The position numbers were made by a program, and so were the translations under genes. Shown here one piece after another: positions 1 through 10,071 of a stretch of DNA of 64,000 nt. The notes beneath the pieces were generated by a model. That model was not told where the DNA came from and made no database searches. It saw only the letters and a list, made by a program, of their open reading frames with translations. The DNA comes from Zetaproteobacteria bacterium CG06_land_8_20_14_3_00_59_53. Lineage in GTDB: Bacteria > Pseudomonadota > Zetaproteobacteria > Mariprofundales > Mariprofundaceae. Numbering within the stretch: position 1 is the stretch's first letter; every line of letters begins with the position of its first letter. Location: positions 123,352 through 187,351 of the forward strand of contig PEWE01000033.1 of assembly GCA_002779605.1 (NCBI GenBank), read 5' to 3'.

Positions 1-1644
1 GATGTTGCCGTCAGCTGCCAGCACGGTGGTCTTGATAGAACGTTTGTTGGTGATGATGTCGCTGGCATTCACGTTGGCCTGCGTGGGCGCCACGCTGGAA
101 ATCTCCTGGAAGATTTTCAGCCGGATGGTATCACCCTCGGAGATCTGCGGCGTGACGCGCAGCGTCAGGCCGACATCCTGGCGCTGCACGGTATTGAACA
201 GATTCGTGGTTGTCGCATTGTTGGCGCTGGTGCCGGTCAGAAAAGGCACGTTCTGGCCGACGATGATCTCGGCCTCTTCATTGTCCATGGTCAGGATATT
301 CGGTGTGGAGAGCACATTGGTGTCGGTCTTGGTTTCCAGCGCGCGCAGGAGAGCACCGAGATTGTAGAAGGTATTGCCACCGACCGCGATCGTGCCCTGC
401 ACCACGCCGACCGCGATGCCGTTGCCCGGCGCCAGCGGGTTGGCCGCCACGGTATTGATGTTCACTCCGCCCTGATTGGTAAACGTCGTGCCTCCGATAG
501 CCTGTCTTCCCACGCTATTCGGGTTGCCCAGACCACGGAACTCCATACCGAACTGCTGCGCGCCGCTGGCGGTGATCTCGATGATCAGAGCCTCGACCAG
601 CACCTGCAGGCGGCGGATATCCAGTTTATCGATCAAGTTGCCCAGGCCGGGACGGTCACCGGAATCGGCGGTGATCAGCAGCGCATTGGTCGCGGGATCC
701 GCGACCACCTTCACATCGCCTGAAAACAACGCCCTGCCCGGCGCGCGGCCGCCCGCCGGTGCTGCGGCCGCAGCATCGCCGGTCTGACCCGAGATCAGGC
801 TGTTGATCACCTTGGCGACATCCTCCGCATCGGCATTCTTCAGGTAGCGAACATACAGGCGGTCGTTGTCTGTCGGCGGCGAGATGTCGAGCTTCTCGAC
901 CATGCGGATGACTTCGCTGAGCAGTTGCGGCGCCGCCACCACGATCAACATATTGCCCGGCTGATAGGCCATCGCCTTCACCGTGCCCATCGCGCCCTGC
1001 GTCGGTCCGCTGTAAAGCTGGGTCAAGGCTGCCGACACCTTGTCGGCCGAAGCATGTTCAAGCATGAAAACCTTCACTCCCATGGCTTCGTTGCGATCCA
1101 GCAGGCGGACCACTTCGCGGATGCGCTGGATATTGGCCCCGGAGTCGGTCATCAGCAGCATATTGCCGTTCGGATATACAGAAAGATTGCTGTTCGGCGG
1201 CACCAGTGGACGCAGGATGGCCATCAACTGCGAGGCATCGGCGTATTTCAGCCGGATCACCTCGGTCACCATGCCGTCTCCGCCCTTCTCACCGTCTGCT
1301 GCTCTGGAAGTCACCGGCAGCGGCTTCTGCACACCCTCGGCACGTGGCACGATCTTCACCACACTGCCGCTTTCTACAGCGGCAAAACCGTTCACCTCGA
1401 GCACCGAAAGAAACACAGCATAGGCCTCGCTCTCGGAAACAGGACTCGGGGAGATGATTGTCACCTTGCCCTTCACACGGTTATCAATCAGGAAGTTGCG
1501 GCCGGAGAATCCGGCGACGAACTCGATGAAAGCGCGGATATCCGCATCCTTGAAGTTCAGGGTCACATCACGCGCCATCGCTGCGGGAACAGATACGGCA
1601 AGCAGCACCATCGCAGCAACCATTCCAAGTATAAAACGCTTCAA
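1..1644 (-). CDS. gspD: Type II secretion system secretin GspD (3' end truncated by window start)
   Basis: Manual minus-strand translation from a TTG start (alternative ATG at 1623) gives LKRFILGMVAAMVLLAVSVPAAMARDVTLNFKDADIRAFIEFVAGFSGRNFLID...VLVEALIIEI...TNLFNTVQRQDVGLTLRVTPQI, typical of GspD secretins. The ORF track lists only antisense ORFs here. Confidence 0.93.
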   Translation of the reverse strand, partial: MKRFILGMVAAMVLLAVSVPAAMARDVTLNFKDADIRAFIEFVAGFSGRNFLIDNRVKGKVTIISPSPVSESEAYAVFLSVLEVNGFAAVESGSVVKIVPRAEGVQKPLPVTSRAADGEKGGDGMVTEVIRLKYADASQLMAILRPLVPPNSNLSVYPNGNMLLMTDSGANIQRIREVVRLLDRNEAMGVKVFMLEHASADKVSAALTQLYSGPTQGAMGTVKAMAYQPGNMLIVVAAPQLLSEVIRMVEKLDISPPTDNDRLYVRYLKNADAEDVAKVINSLISGQTGDAAAAAPAGGRAPGRALFSGDVKVVADPATNALLITADSGDRPGLGNLIDKLDIRRLQVLVEALIIEITASGAQQFGMEFRGLGNPNSVGRQAIGGTTFTNQGGVNINTVAANPLAPGNGIAVGVVQGTIAVGGNTFYNLGALLRALETKTDTNVLSTPNILTMDNEEAEIIVGQNVPFLTGTSANNATTTNLFNTVQRQDVGLTLRVTPQISEGDTIRLKIFQEISSVAPTQANVNASDIITNKRSIKTTVLAADGNI

Positions 1645-1685
1645 ACCAGACCCCTCATGTATCCTGCGCTGCCGCATCTGCATAC

Positions 1686-2549
1686 TCAGCGGATGTCGAA
1701 ATGTAACCGTTGCACGGCACCGGCGCGAGTGATTTCAAGATCGAGGCTATTGGCTGTCTGCAAGGCCTGAAACAGGGCGATACCCTTTTCCGGACTGGCG
1801 ACTTCCTCCCCGTTCACCCTGCGGATCACATCACCATTCTGCAGTCCGGCCTGCTCGTACAACGAACCCGGAACGATGTCCTGAATGAGAAAACCGTCCG
1901 GGTTGCCGTTGGTCTGGTGCGGCACGGCCAGTGCACCGGTCAGCAGGCCGGGCAGGTCCTGCATCTGCGACTGGATGGCATCACGCGTGAAAACCTGGGA
2001 TGCAACAGGCATAGCGGGCATAGTAGATGCAGCCGGTCCGGGTGCCGTGGCAGGAAACATGGCCCCGCTATCGCCAAGCGAACCCTTGGCCATCAGCACC
2101 TTTTCCCTGCGCCCCCGGTTATCCACGACGATGGCATCAGCTTCGACCTCGATCAGCGAGACACCCGGTTGGATATCCGTACCGATCTGCACCACCTTCT
2201 CATCGCCCGCACCCAGTTGCATCACGGCAAAGGAACGATCGCCGGCCACCACCGTGCCAAGCAACCGGATGTTCAGTCGCGTCGGCGCAGCAGCCACAGG
2301 GGCTGTTGTCTGCACAGCGGCAGGCGGAGCGACCACCTGTTTGCCGAAGAGCGGGAAGGCGGAAATAGCGGCCGCATCGGGAAACTGCTGGGCAGCATCC
2401 GCAGCACTGGTGCCCTGAACAGCATATCCGGCTGTTCCGCCAGTCAGCCAACCGGCCACCAGCCATGCCGCCAGCAGAACAAGAATCACCTCGACCGCAC
2501 GCGGCAACCAGGCAGCGAATGAACGTGATGCGGGTGCAATACTCGACAT
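1686..2549 (-). CDS. gspC: Type II secretion system protein GspC with PDZ domain
   Basis: MSSIAPASRSFAAWLPRAVEVILVLLAAWLVAGWL... single TM, then LRLLGTVVAGDRSFAVMQLG and a C-terminal PDZ (GFLIQDIVPGSLYEQAGLQNGDVIRRVNGE); immediately upstream of gspD. Confidence 0.88.
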   Translation of the reverse strand: MSSIAPASRSFAAWLPRAVEVILVLLAAWLVAGWLTGGTAGYAVQGTSAADAAQQFPDAAAISAFPLFGKQVVAPPAAVQTTAPVAAAPTRLNIRLLGTVVAGDRSFAVMQLGAGDEKVVQIGTDIQPGVSLIEVEADAIVVDNRGRREKVLMAKGSLGDSGAMFPATAPGPAASTMPAMPVASQVFTRDAIQSQMQDLPGLLTGALAVPHQTNGNPDGFLIQDIVPGSLYEQAGLQNGDVIRRVNGEEVASPEKGIALFQALQTANSLDLEITRAGAVQRLHFDIR

Positions 2550-2612
2550 AGCAACGCAGCTTATCGGGCATTGCCAGCGAATGCATCCCTGCCGATCATC
2601 TGATGCATTATA

Positions 2613-2645
2613 AGACAAAGCCCCGGCATCGCCGGGGCTTTGTCT
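2613..2645 (-). terminator. Strong rho-independent (probably bidirectional) terminator hairpin
   Basis: Perfect 15-bp arms AGACAAAGCCCCGGC-ATC-GCCGGGGCTTTGTCT between gspC and the 567-aa gene. Confidence 0.85.
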
Positions 2646-2668
2646 GTGAACTCATCCCTTAAGTGGGC

Positions 2669-4372
2669 TCAACGGATGCTTGGTTGCTGCTGGGAAAGCA
2701 CAATCGCCCGCTTTTGCGCAGTGGTAAAAGCGGTCGTGCCGTCTGTTGTGCCTCCAACAGAGGCTATGATATTTGCAACATTGGTCTTGAATGCGATCTT
2801 TGCTGCATTGCGCTGTGCTGCCGTTTCAGTTCCCGTATAAACACCGAAACGGGTGAACTCGGCAATTTGCAGATCTTCCTGTATGCCCTGCAATGCGGCA
2901 AACGATGTAGGAACGCCGGGGAAGGTGGATCGGGCTGCTGTCCATACGCCACCGCCTCCCTGACAGGAGTTTTTATCAAAGAACGGGCCACCGGCTCCAC
3001 CGGCACAAGAACCCATCCAGATCAGATTAGCAGGAATGGGAATAGAGGATCGCGAATAACTAAGCGAACCACCCGCGGCCAGAGCACTGGCAACAAAATT
3101 CGTCGCACCCGTCTGAGGAATCGGCCAGTTCACCTGATTGCCATTAAAATCCCAATAGCTTCCGACTCCGCTGGCCGCCAATTGCCCCTGAGTCACAACA
3201 TTACCGAGTCCCGTTGCGATATTGGTCTGCATCTGGGTGATTTCGGGGTTGGTTGAAGCGATACTGGTCTGGAAGGTGCCGAAGGCCGCCTGGTAGGCAT
3301 TATCAATGGCTGTCCGGATGGCAGGTGTCATCGGCCAGTTCACCGGATCATCAAAATACTTGGCGTAGGTGGTATCGATCGCCGCCATTGCCGTACCGAG
3401 AGCCGCGACAGCTGTGTTGAAGCGGGTCACAGCCGTACCGCTGACACCAAGCGTGTTCAGCATTGACGCGTATCTGGCCTGCACCTTCTGCACGCCGATC
3501 CGGGTGCTGAAACTGTTCACCGACTGCATCATACTATTGCGCACCGAGGCGCTCATCGCCGCCATCGCTGCCGCACCTGCTCCGGTATTCACTTTATCGC
3601 CCGCCGTATCAAACGCAGCCAGGAAAACATCCAGATCGATACCTGCTGCTTCGGCCGCATCAATCACAATATCACCCAACAGACCGGCAGCCTTGGCCAT
3701 GTCGGCCTGAGCCTGAGCCGGGGTGTCCACGGCGCTCTTGAACAAGCTGGTGAAATGACTTAGATCCTTCTTGCCGGTATTTGCACATACAAGCTTCTGC
3801 TTGAATGTGGTGAGCTGGGCTGCGGTCACACCATTGGCCAGCATATCCGGCTCCATGCCATTGATCACAGCTTCCTGACCAATCGTTCCGATGCTGCTGA
3901 TATCGGTTGGTGTCAGCACATCGGTACGGGTAAACATCAAGCCGAACAGCACGGCAAGCGGGTCATCCGAACCGATCAATGCCCCCATCGTCACCATCGC
4001 CTCCCCCTGCTTGGTGGACACACCGTTGGCACCGAGCCCGTTCGTCGCGTTGGCTGGAGGTGCGGGCGCAAATGAGCGACGCACCACGGTTGCCGTATCT
4101 GCTGCCGTGGTCACCTTGATCGACAGGAAATTCGATGTCGGGCAGGTCGGCACATTACTGAAGGTAAAGGCGATCTTGCCGTTGGCATCCGAGATCACCG
4201 TTGTACTGCTGACGGCGGAAACGGTGCCGTTACTGAGAAATTTCTCCAGGGTCACAATAAAGCTGGTGTTTGCTGCCAAAGGCGCTGTCGCGGCATATGC
4301 GGAGCCTGCAAACGATGCAATGGATAACGCACCTGCAAGCAGCATAAAACGAATATCAAAATACTTGTTCAT
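2669..4372 (-). CDS. Secreted protein of unknown function (signal peptide, 567 aa)
   Basis: MNKYFDIRFMLLAGALSIASFAGSAYAATAPLAAN...; clear Sec signal peptide; no family recognised. Confidence 0.75.
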   Translation of the reverse strand: MNKYFDIRFMLLAGALSIASFAGSAYAATAPLAANTSFIVTLEKFLSNGTVSAVSSTTVISDANGKIAFTFSNVPTCPTSNFLSIKVTTAADTATVVRRSFAPAPPANATNGLGANGVSTKQGEAMVTMGALIGSDDPLAVLFGLMFTRTDVLTPTDISSIGTIGQEAVINGMEPDMLANGVTAAQLTTFKQKLVCANTGKKDLSHFTSLFKSAVDTPAQAQADMAKAAGLLGDIVIDAAEAAGIDLDVFLAAFDTAGDKVNTGAGAAAMAAMSASVRNSMMQSVNSFSTRIGVQKVQARYASMLNTLGVSGTAVTRFNTAVAALGTAMAAIDTTYAKYFDDPVNWPMTPAIRTAIDNAYQAAFGTFQTSIASTNPEITQMQTNIATGLGNVVTQGQLAASGVGSYWDFNGNQVNWPIPQTGATNFVASALAAGGSLSYSRSSIPIPANLIWMGSCAGGAGGPFFDKNSCQGGGGVWTAARSTFPGVPTSFAALQGIQEDLQIAEFTRFGVYTGTETAAQRNAAKIAFKTNVANIIASVGGTTDGTTAFTTAQKRAIVLSQQQPSIR

Positions 4373-4404
4373 GATTCCTCCTCTGAATCCGTTATGCGCG
4401 GTTA

Positions 4405-4545
4405 TCAGGCACCGCTGCCAGACACACCTGCTCCAGTTGTCGTGCCGCCACCCGAGTTACTGCCGCAAGCTGCAAGCCCGACCGCAGCAACAAACAAGGC
4501 AATGACAATCACCACATGATGTGCATGTGTTCGCATATATCTCAT
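4405..4545 (-). CDS. 46-aa mini-lipoprotein, N-terminus paralogous to the downstream 4720-6912 lipoprotein
   Basis: MRYMRTHAHHVVIVIALFVAAVGLAACGSNSGGGTTTGAGVSGSGA; lipobox LAAC; matches MKYIRQHARHAMLLVVLFVSLAGLAACGGG of the neighbour. Confidence 0.55.
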   Translation of the reverse strand: MRYMRTHAHHVVIVIALFVAAVGLAACGSNSGGGTTTGAGVSGSGA

Positions 4546-4673
4546 GGTATCTCTCCTGTTGGGGATTTTGGTCTGAAGTTCCTCTTCCCGACCAGTACAG
4601 GCTAAACAAAAAACATGGCGGAAATCAAGACGGAATACTTCCCGCTCTGCCTCTGCCGTCGGGGAACACAAAA

Positions 4674-4700
4674 AAAGAGGCGCCCCAGGGGCGCCTCTTT
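4674..4700 (-). terminator. Rho-independent terminator downstream of the large lipoprotein gene
   Basis: AAAGAGGCGCCCC-AG-GGGCGCCTCTTT followed on the minus strand by a T run. Confidence 0.85.
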
Positions 4701-4719
4701 CTGCATCATCTACAGGTAG

Positions 4720-6912
4720 CTACTGCGTGATGAAGGCCTCGCCGACCTCGCTGACGGTACCGGTCGCACTGGCGCTGACCGCGTAGAGCGCCTTGGTGCC
4801 GCCGATCGGCCAGACGATGTCCACATAGTCGCCGCCGGTCATGGCACCGTTGATATGATAGACGCCGGGCTTGGTAGCCGGCACAGCATCAATCGACAGG
4901 GTCGAGGTGGAAGCCGTGCCGCCTGCCGGGGTGGCGACCAGCGTGGCCGAACCTGCGGTCGTGGCGGTGGGAGCCGTCGTGATGGTCAGCGTACCGGTGT
5001 TATAGGCGGTCGAGAATCCCGCGTAGCTGCTGGCATAGATGGTGCGAGCCAGGAAATTCAGCGTGCCGGTAAAGCTAGGCGTCGCCGTACTGGCCTGATC
5101 ATGCACGAAGCCGATGAAATTGGACGGGTAGTCCCGCATATTGCCGGGCAGACCTCCGGGAGGTGTACCACCCATGATTTCCTCACCCTGTATCGCACCG
5201 GACTCGTAGAATTCCACGACGCGCAGGTGATCGTCCGTCGCACTGGTCAGGATGTTTTCCGCGAAATTATCGTTCGCATCCTTCTTCATCACGAACATGC
5301 TTCCCTGGAACACCATCAATTCAGGCGAACCGGTCGAGGTATCCCAGAAACCGTTGCCGATCGTTCCGTTTGTCAGAGCCGCAGGAAGGGTCATCGGACC
5401 GGCTATCTGCGGGGTCAGCCCCTGAGCCAACGCAGCAGTCCGGCTCAGGCCCGGCATGCCGGGATGGATATTCGCGATGGTGATGTCCTCCACTGCGGAA
5501 AGCGCGAAGGGATTCGGTGCCACGCTGTCCACCTTGGACATGTACGATTCACCCACCTGGGTGATCTTGCCCGCCGAAGGACCGAGTCGGGGAACGATGA
5601 AATAGATGCCCCGGCGCAGACCGACTGCTGTGGCGACATACAAATCATAGGTGGCGCCATCTGTGAAGGTGAAAACCAACAGGTTCGTCGGAATGGTCGA
5701 GGAAATGACGTAGGTTCCCGTTCCGAATGTCAGGGTTGAAACAGCCCCGCTGTCCAGGCTGCCTGCATCCGTCCGCAGAGTCATGCTGCCCATGGTGACC
5801 GACCCCGTGCCCACATTGACGGCAGTCACTGCTGCCCGGCCCCAGTTCACACGCGGAACACCGGTGGTAAATATATCGCGCGCCACGATATTCATCAGGC
5901 CTGAAGTCACCCCCGGTGAATAGAAGCTGGACACAAAGGTGGCCAGACCTGCCGCGTTGATGCCCGTGGTCGGAATCAGTGTGCCGACAAAAAGACCTTT
6001 GGTCATTGTCGGACCGGCCACGACAAGGTCGGTGTAATTACCCGACATACTGCCGTTCAGACCAAGGTTGCCTACCACCCGGGTAATCGTGGTGGGAGCA
6101 GTGGTGCTGTCGACAATATTCATCACGACACTGGAACCGACAACCTTGCCGGTAATGAAATTGCCGCCGGTCGTACCTGTAATGTCACCGTTTGCCGCGA
6201 CGGCGATGGCCCCGTCAACGAAGTTCCCGTTTGCCGGATTGACCAGGGCTGCGGTATTGGCAAGCGCCGTTGCGCCGGTCACATCGGATTCGGAAACCGT
6301 GATGGCGAATATCTTGTAATTCCCGGCCGTGACCGTGCCGCCTGTGGTGCCTGCGGTCAGCTTCTTGAACGCGGCGGTTTTCAGACCCGCGTTGGCGGTG
6401 AGCGACGGATCTTCATACAGGCCGTTGGTCCCCGTGTTGCCCGCCAGTCCGAAGGCTGTCTGCGCATTGGTCTGCGCTGCCGCCAGCGTATCTCCCCTTC
6501 CCACACGCTCGAACACATCCTTGGTCAGCGGGGTGACATTGAACGAGGTCAGTGCGTTCGCACCCGTCGTGTTACCGACAAACATCATGGTGGGCGCAGG
6601 CATACCCGTATCAAGGTCGGTACCGCCCGTGGCCTTGATGTAGATAGGGTCAGGTGCCGTGGCCACCGTCAAAGTAATCGTAAATGCACCGGCGGTATCG
6701 GTTGAGCCAGTGCCGACCTGCGTAGTCATCGCCAGATCGCTGTACAGAGTCAGGGTTGCGCCACTTACGCGACCGTCAACCACGGTACCGCTCAATGAGG
6801 CATTCGGTGTTGTAGTGGCCGTTCCGCCGCCGCAGGCCGCGAGCCCTGCCAGCGACACAAAAAGCACGACAAGAAGCATCGCATGACGAGCATGCTGTCG
6901 AATGTATTTCAT
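4720..6912 (-). CDS. Large secreted lipoprotein of unknown function
   Basis: MKYIRQHARHAMLLVVLFVSLAGLAACGGGTATTTPNASLSGTVVDGRVSGATLTLY... lipobox and carboxypeptidase-regulatory-like N-terminal segment. Confidence 0.75.
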   Translation of the reverse strand: MKYIRQHARHAMLLVVLFVSLAGLAACGGGTATTTPNASLSGTVVDGRVSGATLTLYSDLAMTTQVGTGSTDTAGAFTITLTVATAPDPIYIKATGGTDLDTGMPAPTMMFVGNTTGANALTSFNVTPLTKDVFERVGRGDTLAAAQTNAQTAFGLAGNTGTNGLYEDPSLTANAGLKTAAFKKLTAGTTGGTVTAGNYKIFAITVSESDVTGATALANTAALVNPANGNFVDGAIAVAANGDITGTTGGNFITGKVVGSSVVMNIVDSTTAPTTITRVVGNLGLNGSMSGNYTDLVVAGPTMTKGLFVGTLIPTTGINAAGLATFVSSFYSPGVTSGLMNIVARDIFTTGVPRVNWGRAAVTAVNVGTGSVTMGSMTLRTDAGSLDSGAVSTLTFGTGTYVISSTIPTNLLVFTFTDGATYDLYVATAVGLRRGIYFIVPRLGPSAGKITQVGESYMSKVDSVAPNPFALSAVEDITIANIHPGMPGLSRTAALAQGLTPQIAGPMTLPAALTNGTIGNGFWDTSTGSPELMVFQGSMFVMKKDANDNFAENILTSATDDHLRVVEFYESGAIQGEEIMGGTPPGGLPGNMRDYPSNFIGFVHDQASTATPSFTGTLNFLARTIYASSYAGFSTAYNTGTLTITTAPTATTAGSATLVATPAGGTASTSTLSIDAVPATKPGVYHINGAMTGGDYVDIVWPIGGTKALYAVSASATGTVSEVGEAFITQ

Positions 6913-7085
6913 CTTGTTCTCCCTGAAAAAAAGAATCGCGGGTACCCCGCCCGCGTGCTCATATTGATAGACCATAACCAGAAAAAAAGCAAGGCTTAAT
7001 TGATTTGTGGGAAAACAAAACCTTGCCTGCCGACATGCCCGCGATACGGTGCGTTACCCGAAGGAAACAAGGAGTCGGTAAGCCC

Positions 7086-7853
7086 ATGGCATTCCAGATC
7101 AAGAAAACACATCTCCAGCTTGCAGCCCTGTTCCTGCTCGCGCTGCCGGTGTTTGTCTGGATACAATGGCAACCGCAGACATGGCTGAACGGACAGCTCG
7201 CAACGCAGGGTATGCAAGGCACGCTACACTATGCATCGGTGAGTAAATCCTTCCCCGGCTTGCAACTTGAAGGGGTAAATATCAGCGCTCCGGGAATGAA
7301 CCCATTGGCACTGCAAAGCCTGCTGCTTCGCCCTGCCTTTTCCACACTTCTGAGCGGCTCCCCCGGCCTTTTTACCAAAGCGGATAGCGAAGGTATCAGT
7401 GCCGAATCCGTGATAGCCATGCGAGACAAACAGCTTGAGCTTGGCGACGTGCATCTGCATGCCGATGCGGCATCCCTGTCGCACTTCGATTCCCGACTGC
7501 TGCTGCTCGGCTTGTCGGGTTCGCTGGACTTGCAGGGACGTATGCTGCTGCAAATGGAAACCGCTCTACCTCTGGATGGCAATATCGATCTGAACTGGGA
7601 TAAGCCCTCCTCGCTTCTGCTTCCACCGGGCATGGAAAAAATGCAGCTGACAGTGAATGCGGCCGATGCTGAAGGTGCGAAGATATGGAATTGGAAGATT
7701 GAGAGTACACCGGACATCGTCACTGGCGAAGGCAAGATCGTGGCCGGTGGCGCTGATATCCGTCAATGGTTGCTGCGCGGCAAATTACGTACCATGAAAG
7801 GCGGTGCAGAGATGGTGCTTTCAGGCACACTCGGCGCTCCGCATTTGCAATAA
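7086..7853 (+). CDS. gspN: Type II secretion system protein N-like (GspN)
   Basis: MAFQIKKTHLQLAALFLLALPVFVWIQWQPQTWLNGQLATQGMQGTLHYASVSKSFPGLQLEGVNIS; short TM plus beta-rich periplasmic domain, near gspC/gspD. Confidence 0.6.
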   Translation: MAFQIKKTHLQLAALFLLALPVFVWIQWQPQTWLNGQLATQGMQGTLHYASVSKSFPGLQLEGVNISAPGMNPLALQSLLLRPAFSTLLSGSPGLFTKADSEGISAESVIAMRDKQLELGDVHLHADAASLSHFDSRLLLLGLSGSLDLQGRMLLQMETALPLDGNIDLNWDKPSSLLLPPGMEKMQLTVNAADAEGAKIWNWKIESTPDIVTGEGKIVAGGADIRQWLLRGKLRTMKGGAEMVLSGTLGAPHLQ

Positions 7854-7872
7854 GAGAATTGCATCTGAGCCG

Positions 7873-8799
7873 ATGATCTGGCATTTACTTTCCCGGCAAC
7901 TGGCCCCGCTCACCCTGGCTGGCGCCATCGCCGCTTATCTGCATCCGCCTCTGTTCCTGTTTCTGAAGGATTACTTTCTCTGGCTGTTCGCCGCCACCAT
8001 GTTCGCTCTGGGAGTGGTACTTCAACCCGAAGAAGCACGCGACGCCATGAAGCATCCGGCCCGCATCGGACTCGGTGTGCTCACCCAGTTTTCCGTGATG
8101 CCTCTGCTCGGCTTTGCGGCAGCCAGCCTTGCTGTGTCTCAGGGGGTATCCCCGATGCTGGCGCTCGGCTTTATTATCGTCGGTTGCGCGCCCGGGGCGA
8201 TGGCCAGCAACGTGATCACCTATCTGGCCGGTGGTGCCGTGGCATTTTCCATTGCCATGACCATGTTGGCCACCGTGCTTTCCCCGCTGCTCACCCCGCT
8301 GCTGGTGGAGATACTCGGCAAGGCCTATATGGATATCCCCTTCTGGCCGATGATGCAGACCATCCTGCTTACCGTGGCTCTGCCGCTGGGGCTCGGCATC
8401 GTGTTGCGCCGTCATCTCGGGGATTTCAAGGCAAGCGCTGAGCAAATGGCACCGGGAATCGCCGCACTGGCCATCATCCTGATCTGCAGTTACGCCGTAG
8501 CCGCCAATCAGGGACGCATCGCCGATACCCCGATGCTGGTGGTCGGGTTGGTGATCCTGCTCAATGCGCTGGGCTATCTGCTGGGCTGGCTGGCTGGACA
8601 CCTGTTCCGTTTCGATCTTTCGCACCGCATCACGCTGAGCATCGAGATCGGCATGCAGAATGCGGGGCTGGGAGTGGCTCTGGCCCTAAAACATTTCCAG
8701 CCTGAGACCGCCCTGCCGGGGGCGCTTTTCGCAGTGTGGTGCATCATCACCGCCGCCGGCATGACCCGCCTGCTCAACAGCCGGCGGGCAGTGGCCTAG
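7873..8799 (+). CDS. Bile acid:sodium symporter (BASS) family transporter
   Basis: Multi-TM; GVVLQPEEARDAMKHPARIGLGVLTQFSVMPLLGFA...GFIIVGCAPGAMASNVITYLAGG...SIEIGMQNAGLGVALALKHF motifs. Confidence 0.9.
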   Translation: MIWHLLSRQLAPLTLAGAIAAYLHPPLFLFLKDYFLWLFAATMFALGVVLQPEEARDAMKHPARIGLGVLTQFSVMPLLGFAAASLAVSQGVSPMLALGFIIVGCAPGAMASNVITYLAGGAVAFSIAMTMLATVLSPLLTPLLVEILGKAYMDIPFWPMMQTILLTVALPLGLGIVLRRHLGDFKASAEQMAPGIAALAIILICSYAVAANQGRIADTPMLVVGLVILLNALGYLLGWLAGHLFRFDLSHRITLSIEIGMQNAGLGVALALKHFQPETALPGALFAVWCIITAAGMTRLLNSRRAVA

Positions 8800-9971
8800 C
8801 GCTGTTCGATGGGGGTATAGGACTGTCCGTGTTTGCCTCGATATATCTGGCTGGGGCGGTAGATGCGATTGTTGCTGAGCTGCTCCTTCCAGTGAGCCAG
8901 CCAGCCGGCCACGCGTGACACGGCGAACACCGGGGTGAACAGATCGGTCGGAATGCCCAGTTTGCGGTACACGATGCCGGAATAGAAATCGACATTCGAA
9001 CACACACCCTTGGCCCCCAGCGTACTCTTGGACAGCTCCTCAACCTGACGGGCGATCTCATAAGTCGGATCCGAACCGATCTTCTCGGTGAGCTGCACAT
9101 ACAGCTTCTGTAGCAGCGTGGCGCGAGGATCTTTGGTTTTATACACGCGATGCCCGAGACCGGCGATCTTCTCTTTCTTCGCCAGCTTGGCATTCAGATA
9201 AGGCTCGACCCTTTCCACCGTACCGATCTCATCCAGCATATACAGCACATCCTCGTTGGCTCCTCCATGCAACGGGCCGGACAGCGTGCCGATGGCAGCA
9301 CTGATCGAGGAATACGGATCGGCCTCGGTGGAAGCCGTGACCAGCGCAGAGAATGTGCTTGCATTCATGGTATGTTCGGCATGCACGATCAGGGCTACGT
9401 CCATGATGCGCTCGGTCAGGGCAAAGGGCTCCTCGCCGGTCAGCATGTAGAAGAAGTTCGCGGCGTGACTGAGATCGTCGCGCGGTGAGATCGGATCGTC
9501 GCCGTGCCGCATGCGGGCATGCGCAGCCACCAGCGTCGGCATCTTGGCGATCAGGTTGATGCACACCTGATTGATGGTGTCTTCATCCAGCCCCCCGGAT
9601 GTGTTTCTCGGATACGGGTAGAACATGCCGAGCGCAGCCACCGTGGCCTGCAGCGAATCCATCGGATGCGCCGATTCGGGAAAGCATTTCATCATATCCC
9701 TGATGCGGAACTTGATGCGGCGGTGATGCCTGAGCTCCTCATCGAAGGCTTTCAACTCATCGGCTGTCGGCAGCCGGCCGTACAGCAGCAGATAGGCGGT
9801 TTCCTCAAAGCTGCTCTTCTCTGCCAGCTCCTCGATGTCGATGCCGCGATATTCCAGATGACCCACCTTGCCATCCACGAAGGAAACACTTGATTCCGCC
9901 ACCGGAATACCGGCCAGCCCGGGGGCATAGCAGGGAATATTTTCGGTTTTGCCTGTGGTGTTTTCTGTCAT
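8796..9971 (-). CDS. gltA: Citrate synthase
   Basis: GLAGIPVAESSVSFVDGKVGHLEYRGIDIEELAEKSSFEETAYLLLYGRLP...HAEHTMNASTFSA...GPLHGGANEDV...GLGHRVYKTKDPRA...VDFYSGIVYRKLGIP. Confidence 0.96.
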   Translation of the reverse strand: MTENTTGKTENIPCYAPGLAGIPVAESSVSFVDGKVGHLEYRGIDIEELAEKSSFEETAYLLLYGRLPTADELKAFDEELRHHRRIKFRIRDMMKCFPESAHPMDSLQATVAALGMFYPYPRNTSGGLDEDTINQVCINLIAKMPTLVAAHARMRHGDDPISPRDDLSHAANFFYMLTGEEPFALTERIMDVALIVHAEHTMNASTFSALVTASTEADPYSSISAAIGTLSGPLHGGANEDVLYMLDEIGTVERVEPYLNAKLAKKEKIAGLGHRVYKTKDPRATLLQKLYVQLTEKIGSDPTYEIARQVEELSKSTLGAKGVCSNVDFYSGIVYRKLGIPTDLFTPVFAVSRVAGWLAHWKEQLSNNRIYRPSQIYRGKHGQSYTPIEQR

Positions 9972-10071
9972 CGATGCTCTCCGTAAATCTGCTTCATGCT
10001 CACCGGCTCGGGAACGAGTTGTGCAGGGTAACAAATCAGGCTGCGATGAACAGGCCGGTTTTGCTCTCTAT

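Noticed and set aside
2-2522. Plus-strand ORFs (e.g. 925..1770, 1710..2522) over the gspD/gspC region
   Set aside because: Antisense to clear minus-strand gspD and gspC; no recognisable protein features.
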